64,000 nt of DNA, taken from assembly GCA_023101725.1 (NCBI GenBank), contig JALJCO010001091.1, positions 286,531-350,530 on the forward strand, written 5' to 3'. A program made the translations under genes and the position numbers. Of the stretch, positions 40,934 to 52,131 are shown one piece after another; the stretch's first letter is position 1, and each line of letters starts with the position of its first letter. This DNA is from Atherinomorus stipes (taxonomy: Eukaryota > Chordata > Actinopteri > Atheriniformes > Atherinidae). The notes beneath the pieces were generated by a model. That model had not been told where the DNA came from, searched no databases, and saw only the letters and a list, made by a program, of their open reading frames with translations.

Positions 40934-41824
40934 TCACTGGCTAAAACAAAGAAACATCGTATCCCCTTTATTGCCCGTGTTGAGGTCCGCCACAATGACT
41001 TGGACCCCGGCCCTCCTGTATGGCTCCACAGCATCTCTGTTCACGATAACATTTACAGTTTTGACTGGGTTTCCGTAGAGGAGTTTCTTCTTGAAGAACA
41101 AGTACATCATTCTTCCTCCAGTTCCCTTATTGAGGTCCAGCCTCAGTGCTTTATAGCCCTGATGCTCAGTGGTCTTCTCAGAACTAGGGAAAAGGATCTG
41201 AAGGTCTTTGATGGAGTCTTTGCAGTCGGTGGTCTGACGGTACCAGATGTAGATCCAGGACCCTCTTGCACCTCTGTTGGTGTCTTCATCCACTCTGTTA
41301 TAACCTGCCTGGAAGTGGTAGATGTTGTCATCAAAAACACTGGAGAGAGTGATGTCGGAGATGTAGGTTGGTTGCTCTCGCTTCACCCACAGGTAGATGT
41401 ATTTTCCATTAGACTTCCGGTTCAGATCACAGCCGATGCGCTCCCAGCCAGCCTGGAACATCTGGGCCTCTTCCTCTGCTTCCGTAGAGACGTGAAGGGC
41501 CACGATGGGAATGTGGTACTCTGAGGTACCTTTACAGAACCACAGGTAGATGTAGTCTCCACCTGCGCCAGCATTCAGGTCCTTATCGATCTTCTGGAAA
41601 CCAAGAAAACTGAGACCACGTGTCATGCCTTCGTTGAATGAGGTCTGAATTCTGGTGATTGGTGAGCCGCTGCCTTGTTGGTACCAGAGGTAGATGTATT
41701 TTCCTCTGGCTCCTTTGTTCAGATCAACAGGAATTTGGGTGAACCCTTGTGCATGGAGCTGGTTTTCCTCATGCTTCTCTGAAGACACGGAAAGCTCAGT
41801 GATGTACTGCGCTGATCCTTGTTC
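40934..41824 (-). CDS. MABP-like gene, exon 2 (all repeats and stop)
   Basis: Acceptor tttgatgcag (minus strand) precedes GAA CAA GGA, giving EQGSAQYITELSVSSEKH. Open for 296 codons to TGA at 40936-40934. The frame also runs upstream to an ATG in the acceptor (41830-41828), so an ORF caller would begin there; splicing from the signal-peptide exon is preferred because it supplies an N-terminus and phase fits. Confidence 0.85.
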   Translation of the reverse strand, partial: EQGSAQYITELSVSSEKHEENQLHAQGFTQIPVDLNKGARGKYIYLWYQQGSGSPITRIQTSFNEGMTRGLSFLGFQKIDKDLNAGAGGDYIYLWFCKGTSEYHIPIVALHVSTEAEEEAQMFQAGWERIGCDLNRKSNGKYIYLWVKREQPTYISDITLSSVFDDNIYHFQAGYNRVDEDTNRGARGSWIYIWYRQTTDCKDSIKDLQILFPSSEKTTEHQGYKALRLDLNKGTGGRMMYLFFKKKLLYGNPVKTVNVIVNRDAVEPYRRAGVQVIVADLNTGNKGDTMFLCFSQ

Positions 41825-44800
41825 CTGCATCAAAGAGACGGGATTTATGAGACACTCACGGAAACTCTGAACTCACATGACAATAGTACGTTCGTTCATT
41901 CATTCTACACTCAGAAACAGAGGTACGAGACAGGAACATTTCTGTACCTGTAGCTACATTTTTTACAAATGTTCTCTCAAAAGTACAATATTGGTCTTTA
42001 TGAGGCCAGAAGTACCTATATACTATGAAAAAGGGTCCAAAGTAATATAAAGTACAAATTTGTACCATTTCAACCCTAAGGTTACCTGCAGCATTAAAAA
42101 AATGTGTGTAGCTTGTACAATTACTATAAATAGCAGTACTTCTAAACAGTAGTATAATTATAGTTATTATATTATGATTTTCATAATAATCATAGTAATA
42201 ATTATATGTATAATTATATATGTGTTTGGCCTAATATTTATATAATAATTATTCATTTATTATTAGCATCTTTGATTGTTGTCATAATCTCTATTTTGTT
42301 GACTTTTATTTATAATTTTTAATTGATTTAATTGTACTTTATTAACTGATACAGCTTAATAAGGTACAAAAATGGACGACAAGCTTTGTACCCTTTTAAG
42401 TACAAACTGGTACCTCTATTTTTCAGTGTGTACTTAAAGTATCAGTGAAATGAAGGAGCCCCGTCTCTACCATTATATGGATGCATGCCGGAGGGTGGCT
42501 TAGGGTGCTTTCACACCTGCATGATTTGGTCCGCTTAACCCTTAAAAAACAGATCAGTCGTGGGCGGCCGCTGGAAGTTCCCTGTTAGTATAATCCTGCT
42601 TAAACTGCTCTAAAATAAAAACCATAATAACTAGGACGGTCATTTTTTTTATTTGAAAGCTAAGACTCTCGCCTTTCAAGCTGTGATGGCGAAGTTCAGC
42701 AATATAAACACAGGGTGGCACCAAGGAGTCATGGCTACGTGGAGTTCAGTGGTCATTGCAGAGAGATTGACAATGAAAAGAGACAAATAGAGAGAGAATA
42801 GTTCATTCTGTCATCTATATTGTGTTTTACATGGTTTTAGCCGGTTTTCAGTAGTGTTCTTTAAATCACAGTAACGACTGTAGTTTTAACATATGCAGTT
42901 GCTTGTTTTTACCACAGATCAGCAGCAAGATTAGCATCGTTTCTTGTCCGTTTTTATGACTTTAGTAGTTCAGGGTTTTATTATTTTGTATTTCGGCAAG
43001 TCTCAGCATAGTTTCTGTTTACACATCTGGAGCCTGGAGGAAATATTCGGTGGAGCAGGTAAGGGAACTGTGAACCGGCTCTGATGATACCACAAGTTCT
43101 AGCACATACAGTATTTGCACAAATGAAACTGCACATAAAATAATCTGGTACAAAAACAAAGAATTTAATATATATATTCAAAATATATAGGTTGAAGAGA
43201 CTTAAAGGGACTTGAGGCAACATTAAGAAATGACTGCCAATATGGGATAAGCAAATTTCAAGATTCATATGGGAGGGAAAAAAACCACGAATAAGATACA
43301 ATACACTGCGGTTGCCGAGGGAGGAGGGGGGATTGGCCCTTCCATGTCTGAGGGATTTCTATGTAGCAGCACAATTAAGACCTTTAATTCTTTGGTGTGA
43401 CCCTGAGTATGAAGCCAACTGGAAAAATATTGAACTATCTTTATCAAATAGACCTTTGCAATCCTTGTTGGGCTGCCCTTCTGTTATCAAGGATCTACCT
43501 GATCTTCAGAATCAATGGATTTGTTTTTCTTTGAATCTGTGGCTAGATTTTGTAAAGAAGTATCAGATCCAGAAAGAAATAAAAATATTGAGATGGCCAG
43601 CATACGACCCAGATTTTAAGCTAGCATCCCTGGATTTAAAATATAGACAGTGGATACGGTATGGAATTACATCATACTCTCTAATAATAAAGGAAGGGAA
43701 ATTAATGGACTTTCAGTCTATGTCTATAAAATATGGTCTAGAAAGACAAGATTTGTACAGACATACACAAATACATCATTACTATCAAACAGAGGTGAAA
43801 GATCACGGTGCAGAGGAGCAATCTGGGGTCACACAAATGTTCATGAGAGCTTAAAATTCAAAATCCTCCAAACGAATTATTGGGAATTTATACTCGAGTA
43901 TCTCACAGATGAAGACCCATTCAACGGATTATATTAAACAAAAATGGGAAAGAGAGTTGGAAATTACCATCTCCCCTCACAGTGTTGAAGAATTTTTTGT
44001 TGGAAGAACCTGGTGAGGTTTTTCATAACCCCCAAAATAAAATCAAGACAATCCGGCCGTCAGGTCCAATGCTGGAGACAATGTGGCCAATTGATGGCAG
44101 ACCACACTCATATTTTCTGGACCTGCCCCGTCTTGCAACCTTTCTGGACCCAAGAACATGAAACAACAAGGAGGATTTTGGGATTTTCTTTTGTTTTCAC
44201 TTTTTTTTATTCTATTTGGGGAATATACCAAGGGATCTGCATAACAGAGATAGATACTTATTAAAGATCGTTAGGAAGAAAGGAGGAAGGATAAAAAGAG
44301 GTGGGGTGTGGAGAGAGCCTCCCCCCCACAAATAAAGAAAAAAATAAAGAAAAAGAAAAATAAAAAGGAAAATTAATTTTCCGAGAAGAAGAAAGGGAAG
44401 GGAAAGAGGTGGAAAAAAAGATGACTGAGAAGGGGGGGGGGGTGAGTTTGCCACTGTAAAATTAACCAATATGATTGATTGTTTCTGTACGACCTCCTGT
44501 TTGCGTTAAGAAAAAGGAAAAAATAAAGTTTAAAAAAAAAAAAAGAAAAGAAATGATTGCCGCACTGGCGCTGCCGGTAACTGCAGGTAACTGCAGCCAC
44601 GAGCCAAGCCGTCACGGGAGCACAGACTGAAGCCATAACGTTGTTTACTGCATTGGTAAAGTCTTTTTCTTCCGTTCCACTGTTCAGTGTCTTTCAGTTG
44701 ATCTGGATCGTTTGCTGATGGCAGAAGAATCCATAACTATCCATTACAGTGTTTGAATTTACCGCAACGTCTCCTTCCTGTTTCAAAACTGTCGGGGACA

Positions 44801-45979
44801 CGGATGCAGCGTCATTTGACGTCACATCTGCAGGACCGTGCTGGAAATTCGGCCACCGAATCGCAGCTTTATGCAGCACACAGCCTGTTCCAGGTGACGG
44901 AGAGAGACGAGGGTGGGCTCGTTCTTTTTGGTTTTTAGCGCTTCATCACCCATTAGTATTAAAAACTGGACATGCATATTTATTCTTTTGTAATTCCTGC
45001 CTCTTCTCCCCTTAAAGGGACTAGACCAGTGCTTCTCAATCCTGGTCCTCAGGGACCCCCGCCCTGCTGGTTTTCAAGATATTCCTACTTCAACACACCT
45101 GACTCAGATGAAAGGCTCGATAGCAGCTTGCTAAGAACTTGATGAGCAGTTGAGTTGATCTGAATCAGGTGTGGTGGAGCTGGAAACCTGGAATACATGC
45201 AGGGCGGGGGTCCCTGAGGACCAGGGTTGAGAAACCCTGGACTAGACCAAAACCAAAAAGAACGAGCCCAGCTTGAGTTTTTTTTTTTTTTTACCATCGA
45301 GTACTAATTTTTTATATCAAACCAAAACTTTATTTTCTTCAGTTATTCATTTACAATTTCCATTACCTTTTGAATATTTTGTCCTGAATGAAACAATGTC
45401 ATGTCATCTGCAAAGAAAATACTCTGCAATACATTTCAAACTTTTAGGAAGCACTATTGCCTCGATTTGGAGGATATTGCACCAGTATTGCTCCAAAACG
45501 AGTCACTAACACTCACTTGTATACCAGCTATCCCTGTCACCACTTTAGCTACAGAAAGCTTGACGGGCGTAGCATGAGTAACCAAAGGGTGGGGCTCGAA
45601 AGGTCGATTTCTGTATTGAGTTTGTGGTTCTGGGAATGACAATAAAAGATAGAGATAAAACCAGAAACATGAGGAAATAAAACTCTGGTTTTCCATAGTA
45701 CTCTGTCAGTCTTGTGCTTCTTTTTTAACCTAAAATTTGTCTTTTGTCCACCCTGATAATGCTTTTATTCATCTAGAATAAAGTTAAATATCCTCAGAGA
45801 AAAAAAACAGAAAGACAAAGAACCCAAAATTGAAAGTTTTAAAAAAGAAACAGTCTAAGTTGGAACAAATTGAAAGAGAGCTCTCAGAAAATAGAGTAGA
45901 TGGAAACACTTACCAGACTGAGAAGTGACGTGATCAGGAGCAGCAGGTAGACCTTCATCAGATTCTCTGTAGTCTCCAT
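40934..45979 (-). CDS. secreted six-repeat MABP-like protein, two exons
   Basis: Exon 1 (45979-45914) plus exon 2 (41824-40934) encode 318 residues. N-terminal signal peptide: METTENLMK followed by hydrophobic VYLLLLITSLLSL. The mature part has six repeats of about 48 residues, each ending in a DLN-x-G-x-x-G-x-x-YLW type motif (DLNKGARGKYIYLWY, DLNAGAGGDYIYLWF, DLNRKSNGKYIYLWV, DTNRGARGSWIYIWY, DLNKGTGGRMMYLFF, DLNTGNKGDTMFLCF). This motif is that of the MABP beta-prism (found in MVB12 and DENND4 proteins, which use three such repeats), so six repeats would make two prisms. No transmembrane segment follows. The function is unknown to me; a lipid- or glycan-binding secreted role is inference. 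Confidence 0.78.
41906..42432. mobile_element. MITE family X, copy 3 (in MABP-like gene intron)
   Basis: Ends tacactcagaaacagaggta and tacctctatttttcagtgtg; body collinear with copy 1. Confidence 0.8.
42433..43201. other. intron of MABP-like gene, nothing recognised
   Basis: Contains gctttcacacctgcatgat, a motif of some DNA repeats, near 42510. No exon seen. Confidence 0.35.
43206..45011. mobile_element. TTAA-flanked MITE (family of 9592), split by an L1
   Basis: Left TTAA at 43202-43205 then AGGGACTTGAGGC; right end ctgcctcttctcccc then TTAA at 45012-45015. Internal cagccacgagccaagccgtc and gatctggatcgtttgctgac match the 9592 copy. Interrupted at 43239-44547. Confidence 0.75.
43239..44547 (+). 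mobile_element. 5'-truncated L1-like LINE with target duplication
   Basis: Target duplication AAGAAATGACTGCC (43225-43238) and AAGAAATGATTGCC (44548-44561). Plus-strand ORF2 carboxyl part: PREEGGLALPCLRDFYVAAQ, LRPLILWCDPEYEANWK, then ILRWPAYDPDFK; later HIFWTCPVLQPFW. Purine-rich 3' UTR and terminal A-rich tail. Frameshifts near 43640-43860. Confidence 0.88.
45028..45240. mobile_element. 213-bp hAT MITE with exact 8-bp duplication
   Basis: Ends agtgcttctcaatcctggtc and gaccagggttgagaaaccct; ACTAGACC at 45020-45027 and 45241-45248. Confidence 0.92.
45249..45910. other. intron of MABP-like gene, nothing recognised
   Basis: A T16 run at 45279-45293 and AT-rich sequence. No further exon recognised. 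Confidence 0.4.
45914..45979 (-). CDS. MABP-like gene, exon 1 (signal peptide)
   Basis: ATG at 45979-45977 in a strong context (AAAGATGG); a second in-frame ATG at 45958-45956 starts MKVYLLLLITS. Donor CTG/GTAAGT is ideal, phase 0. A possible upstream acceptor (ggtttcag/GAGG) sits 8 bp before the ATG, so a further 5' UTR exon may exist. Confidence 0.75.
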
Positions 45980-46814
45980 CTTTCCTCCTGAAACCATGAA
46001 ACACACTCATGGTTTTCAAACTCTGAACTCACGTTGCCGTCAACAGAGGTGTCAAAAGTGTTCACCTTCATTACTCAGGTACTTTAGGGGGCCTCGATAA
46101 TGTGATCATAACAATGAGGATGACACAACCATCTCACCAGGAGACAGTTTGATAGTTTGATCCAAACACTGATCAGATGTATTGATCAGATTAAAGTGCT
46201 GATGACATGATTTTGACATGTTTTATAAACCGAAACATTCTTCATGATGATCTATGTATCAGAAACAAGTGCACATGCATAGATGAGTTATTAGGAAACA
46301 TGGCTGCATTTCTGCATCTGACCAGACTGTGACGCTGTTCACAGAAACCAGACGTGACGTAGCGAGTCGGAGCTCTACACCGATGTCAATATGGATTTTC
46401 ATGGGTTTATTGTAGTTTTAAGTTCCTTTCCCAGTTTTCCAGATGGACAGTAACGGCTCAGCCATCTGTTATGTTGTTGTTTTATTGTTTAAAAGCTCAT
46501 CAGGACGGCGTTAATTTATTCATGTTTAAACGGTGGCAAGTAACTTGCCACCGTTTAAATTCTTGTCACAGTGGGATAAAATAAATTAATTTCTGAGTTC
46601 CTCTAAGCCTTGTGGCATTCAAAATTTCTTCAGATATTTTCAAGTTAACAATTTTTGTTTTCAGGTCCTGAATCATGACCAGCACGGCCGGACTCTAACC
46701 CCCGCTCATCCAGGCTGATCCTTTCTTCCTAAAAGTGAGCAGTGCTATAGCATAAAGTACAGGATGTCTACCATCAAGGTCTCCCAGTCAAACCCATGAC
46801 GATGAAGCTTGATA
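45980..46814. other. upstream region of the MABP-like gene
   Basis: Expected promoter side of the minus-strand gene. A weak minus-strand TATA-like ttataaaac lies near 46221. Holds the 35-bp palindrome at 46525. Confidence 0.35.
46525..46559. repeat. 35-bp palindrome, 17-bp arms, 1-bp centre
   Basis: Left arm TTTAAACGGTGGCAAGT, central A, right arm its exact reverse complement. No poly-T follows, so a pol III or rho-like terminator is not implied. Confidence 0.95.
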
Positions 46815-47875
46815 AGAATAAGTGCAGTAATGTTCTGTTCCCCTGTTAGAGACCTGAAACCCAGTCTCCTCTAAGCCTGACACGTCCTTATGAAAACCAC
46901 ACGCCTCGCCTGGTTTCCTGTTCACGTGTCTCCAAAAGGTCACGTCTGCACTCAGAGCTCACGCGGTCTCTAAACATGGCAGTCTTCTTTCCTTTCTTAT
47001 AGCTCAAGTATGATCAGACCCCCCCCCCCCCCCCCCCACCTTCACCCTGTTCACCCATCCCGCTCGGTAAATGTCTCCCGCACTTTTTCAGCTTTTACAA
47101 CGGTTTAATCTGTCATTGACATGCGGTAACGTGTTTTCCTAGCTATCCTTGAACGCACCATGGAGACGCGCTGATGTCAGCATGCGGTAACAGAAGCAAA
47201 CCAGTCAGAGCCAACGAAAGTCAGGAAACATTACAGAGTAGGGCAGAGCGATGTGTTTTAAACGTGATGACGATCTGCCAAAACAGAAAGATGGTAGAAC
47301 CGTCTGAAAGCAGCTGTTTCTGTTTACACCACGTGCTCGTCCACTTCATGTTGACATGACAGACACCAATGAACCAATCAGAGCTAGCTAAAGTGTGTCA
47401 GCATGCTGTTGCTTTGTTTAGCTCCTCCCCTCTTTCCCAAACACATGAGGAGAGCTAGCATGGCTGCTAGCGAGATTAAACGTTCAGCTTCGGTCATGTG
47501 GAACTGGTTTGCATTTTCAAAGTTTGCAAGGATGAGGTTGGTTCGTCCGATGGAAACACGAGCAGCGTTTTTCATCCCCGTAGGACCAGCAGTGTTGGGT
47601 CTCTGAAGCAGCAGATTTCTTTCTCATTTGCAATATCTCAGCGAGAAAAGCTTCAAAGTGGCATTTTCAGCTCGTGTATGTCAGATCTTAAGAATTCCAA
47701 CTGTATGGGGTATAAGATATCGGGATAAGTCCTCATGATACTGGACTTACAGGAATGACGTAATAATTTCCTGTTATCAGCCCGATAATTATTGTGCATC
47801 CCTGGTTGTTATGTTATTATTTTTATTATTATTATATTCTAACTCTAGTTGTTTCATGTCTTCTTATATAAATTT
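46815..47875. repeat. segmental duplication, copy 1
   Basis: Blocks starting agaataagtgcagtaatgtt (46815-47019), ggtttgcattttcaaagttt (47508-47695) and ccaactgtatggggtataag (47697-47870) recur in the same order at 48895-50180. A C17 run at about 47021-47037 replaces other sequence. Confidence 0.85.
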
Positions 47876-48860
47876 TTTTAGGGATGCACGATATTGGAAT
47901 TTTAGCCAATATTCAATGTGCCAATGTTTTAAAACTTATCTGGCCGATAACCAATATTGATTCCGATATTAAAGCTGAAAAAAAATAAGCAGTAATTTCA
48001 AATAGCAGATATGTATTCCTTTTTCAACACTTTGAAAAAAAGGGGTGGAACATATGTCGATACACTAAAATATCGCAATATTTTCATATGCCAAAAATCA
48101 AATCCATATTTAAAAACGCGGTATTAATCTATTTAACTTACAAAATCTCATGAGATTTCATCACTCTGTTACAAAATCTCACAATATTTCGCAAATTCTC
48201 GCAAGATTTCGTAACAGAACAATGAAATATTGCGATATTTTCATATGCCAAAATCAAATCCATATTTAAAAACGCGGTGTTAATCTATTTTTCTTCCAAA
48301 ATCAAATGAGATGTCATCGTTGTTACAATATCTCACAATATTTCGTGAATTCTTGCAAGATTTCCTAACAGAACAATTAAATATCACAATATTTTCATAT
48401 GCCAAAATCAAATCGATATTTAAAAATGCGGCGCTAATCTATTTAACTTACAAAATCTCATGAGATTTCATCGTTCTGTTACAAAATCTCAGGATATTTT
48501 GCAAATTCTCGCAAGATTTTGTAACAAAACGATATCCCGATATTTTCATATGCCAAAATCAAATCGATATTTAAAAATGCGGTATTAATCTATTTTACTT
48601 ACATCTCATGAGATTTCATCGCTCTGTTAACAAAATCTCACAATACTTTGCAAATTCTCGCAAGATTTCTCATGTTGTTTTTTTGCATTTCTTAATGATT
48701 AAACGGTAATTGATCGTTAATTCTCCCGACAATCGATCAAAAAGATGATCGCTATTGCCCATCCCTAATGAAAATATATCAAAATGTTTGTGAATTTTCA
48801 TGAGATTTTGTAACAGAATGATGAAATATCGCAAGATTTCGTTAGTAAATTAGATCGATA
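47876..48860. mobile_element. hAT-like AT-rich repeat arrays
   Basis: Starts tagggatgcacgatattgg, then about five units of roughly 150-160 bp (tatttaaaaacgcggtatta, aaatctcatgagatttcatc, aatattttcatatgccaaaa). The same units fill 52280-53110. Confidence 0.75.
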
Positions 48861-48894
48861 CCGATCTCCTTACCGTTCTGAGTCTGCTTGGTGC

Positions 48895-50180
48895 AGAATA
48901 AGTGCAGTAATGTTCTGTTCCCCTGTTAGAGACCCGAAACCCAGTCTCCTCTAAGCCTGACACTTCCTTATAAAAACCACATGCCTCGCCTGGTTTCCTG
49001 TTCACTTTTCTCCAAAAGGTCACGTCTGCACTCAGAGCTCACGCGGTCTCTAAACATGGCAGTCTTCTTTCCTTTCTTATAGCTCAAGTATGATCAGACA
49101 GGATTTCCCAAACGCAGGAATCCCCAATCCGGTCCTACGAGGGCCACAATCCTGCAGGCTTCCACACAGGGTTTCCCACACATAGACCAATGTGTTGCGC
49201 ACCGCCACAGATTCAACTCAAGCGCCACAGATTGGATTTTGGAAGAAACCCCCCCCACCCACATCCCCCCGTTCACTCATCCTGCTCTTCCTCCCTTCAC
49301 ACACAGACGTGATGGAGGTAAATGTCTCCCCCACTTTTTCTGGTTTGCATTTTCAAAGTTTGCAAGGATGAGGTTGGTTCGTCTGATGGAAACACGAGCA
49401 GCGTTTTTCATCCCCGTAGGACCAGCAGTGTTGGGTCTCTGAAGCAGCAGATTTCTTTCCCATTTGCAATATCTCAGCGAGAAAAGCTGCAAAGTGGGAT
49501 TTTCAACTTCTGCATATCAGATCTTAAAGACACACAACAGAACTTTCAGCAGTTTTCTCAGTGACGCGCCCCCTATCGGCGGCTAAACTAGCATCCATCT
49601 TGTTCGTACCTGTACTGTAAGCTCACTCCAGCCAGTAAAAGACAGTCTTATCTTGACTCTTGTTCTGTCCCTTCCTCTGTTTCTTTTCCTCTCTTCCTCC
49701 GGTGATGTTTCCTTGCGTTTCTTTACCAAATTCGACATGATGCGCATTCAAAACACCCGCGATGTTGATACCTGGTTTACATCCGGTTGCTAGTGAGTGA
49801 CGCGGTGCTGCAACCAATAGTTGGCTGCAACGTCACGGTCGCGTCCCGGATGGGAATCTTACATAGTGCTGTTTCTGAGCCCCGGGACGCCTCTGGGCAC
49901 TGACAGCTCGAAAATGCGCATAATGAATGTTGGTGTGACATCAAAACGAGTCAGAAACACAGATTTTTAAGGTCTAAAAGTTACGTTGTGTCTTTAAGAA
50001 TTCCAACTGTATGGGGTATAAGTTATCGGTGTAAGTCGTCATGATATTGGACTTACAGGAATGACGTAATAATTTCTTGTTATCAGCCCGATAATTATTG
50101 TGCATCCCTAATTGTTATGTAATTATTTTTATTATTATTATATTTTAACTCTAGCTGTTTCATGTCTTTTTATATAATTC
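48895..50180. repeat. segmental duplication, copy 2
   Basis: Second copy of 46815-47875, with extra sequence at about 49100-49330 and 49525-49990. The two copies keep the same short frame (RLVRPMETRAAFFIPVGPAV), which is a by-product of recent duplication. Confidence 0.8.
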
Positions 50181-50352
50181 TTTTAAAGTTGCCATGACAT
50201 CAAATTTCACTTTTCTGGGGTTTTGGGTGTATAATATGATCTATTGTGCACTGATGAGGCCATGTGAATGTCCAGAGTGAGAATCAAAGTTCCTGTTTAT
50301 GGTCTGTCAGCTTTGTCTCTCTGCTCAGAAACAGTTGAATCAGACAGCAGCT

Positions 50353-51538
50353 TATCATTCTACGTAGTTCTATCATTCTACGTAGTTCTATTATTCTACG
50401 TAGTTCCATCATTCTACGTAGTTCCATCATTCTACGTAGTTCTATTATTCTACGTAGTTCTATCATTCGACGTAGTTCTATCATTCTACGTAGTTCCATC
50501 ATTCTACGTAGTTCTATCATTCTACGTAGTTCCATCATTCTACGTAGTTCTATCATTCTACGTAGTTCTATCATTCTACGTAGTTCCATCATTCTACGTA
50601 GTTCTATCATTCGACGTAGTTCTATCATTCTACGTAGTTCCATCATTCTACGTAGTTCCATCATTCTACGTAGTTCCATCATTCTACGTAGTTCTATCAT
50701 TCGACGTAGTTCTATCATTCTACGTAGTTCCATCATTCTACGTAGTTCTATCATTCTACGTAGTTCCATCATTCTACGTAATTCTATCATTCTACGTAGT
50801 TCTATCATTCTACGTAATTCTATCATTCTACGTAGTTCTATCATTCTATGTAATTCTATCATTCTACGTAATTCTATCATTCTACGTAGTTCTATCATTC
50901 TACGTAGTTCCATCATTCTACGTAGTTCCATCATTCTACGTAGTTCCATCATTCTACGTAGTTCTATCATTCTACGTAGTTCCATCATTCTACGTAGTTC
51001 TATCATTCTACGTAGTTCCATCATTCTACGTAGTTCCATCATTCTATGTAGTTCTATCATTCTACGTAGTTCCATCATTCTACGTAGTTCTATCATTCTA
51101 TGTAATTCTATCATTCTACGTAGTTCTATCATTCTACGTAGTTCTATCATTTTACGTCGTTCTATCATTCTATGTAGTTCTATCATTCTACGTAGTTCTA
51201 TCATTCTATGTAGTTCTATCATTCTACGTAGTTCTATCATTCTACGTAGTTCTATCATTTTACGTCGTTCTATCATTCTATGTAGTTCTATCATTTTACG
51301 TCGTTCTATCATTCTATGTAGTTCTATCATTCTACGTAGTTCTATCATTCTATGTAGTTCTATCATTCTACGTAGTTCCATCATTCTACGTAGTTCTATC
51401 ATTTTACGTCGTTCTATCATTCTATGTAGTTCTATCATTCTACGTAGTTCTATCATTCTATGTAGTTCTATCATTCTACGTAGTTCTATCATTCTACGTA
51501 ATTCTATCATTCTACGTAGTTCTATCATTCTACGTAAT
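50353..51538. repeat. 18-bp minisatellite with TACGTA in each unit
   Basis: About 66 copies of TATCATTCTACGTAGTTC with a few variant positions (c/t, cgacg, tacgtcg, tatg). 18 is a multiple of 3 and no unit carries a stop in two frames, so 424- and 414-codon frames (FYVVLS; MIELRR) exist on opposite strands. Not a gene. Confidence 0.97.
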
Positions 51539-52131
51539 TTAATTGCTCCAATAAGGGCACACTATCAAGTAAACAGCGCCCCCCCCCCCCCCCCTCTCTC
51601 TCTCCTAACGGTTTATGCACCGTCCGCTCCCCCCCTCCCCTCCCTGTCTGACTCAGCTGCATGTATGGAGCTAGTAGTAACTTCTCTGCAGTCAGGTCTG
51701 GATTTTCAAACAAATGGATTTAAAAGAAAACTTCTGCAGCAACACTGAGGGAGGGGGCCACAACCTTGTCATTACCTGTAAGTTTATTTATTTTCTAAAT
51801 GCTGTCTTGTCTGATAAACGTAGCTCACTATCTGAAGTGCCCATGTTGCTAGCAGTTAGCCTTTAGCAAACTCCGACCGCAGCTTGACCTAGATTCTCCA
51901 AATAAGGTCATAGCCAAATAAGGTGTAGCCAATCAAAATGAAGTCAACGTGGTCTCCGGGGGTAAAGCTCCATATCATCACCGGACCCAACTGTATTACT
52001 GAGGAAGTGAGGTCTGGCGTTTTAAAACAATACTCCGCTGTAAAAAATGCCGTTTTTTTCTTTGGAGTATTTACATATAAAGTAATGCCAACAACATAAA
52101 CTAGTTTTTAACTGTTATGTCATCACTCCTT
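51539..52131. other. intergenic, nothing recognised
   Basis: C-run near 51581-51593 followed by a tctctctct run. No gene. Confidence 0.4.

Noticed and set aside
47403..47606. Conserved frame RLVRPMETRAAFFIPVGPAV in two copies
   Set aside because: Both copies belong to a recent segmental duplication, so identity is not evidence of selection.
50268..51542. 424-codon and antisense 414-codon open frames
   Set aside because: Created by an 18-bp minisatellite without stops; hexapeptide repetition, no domain, no promoter or splice context.
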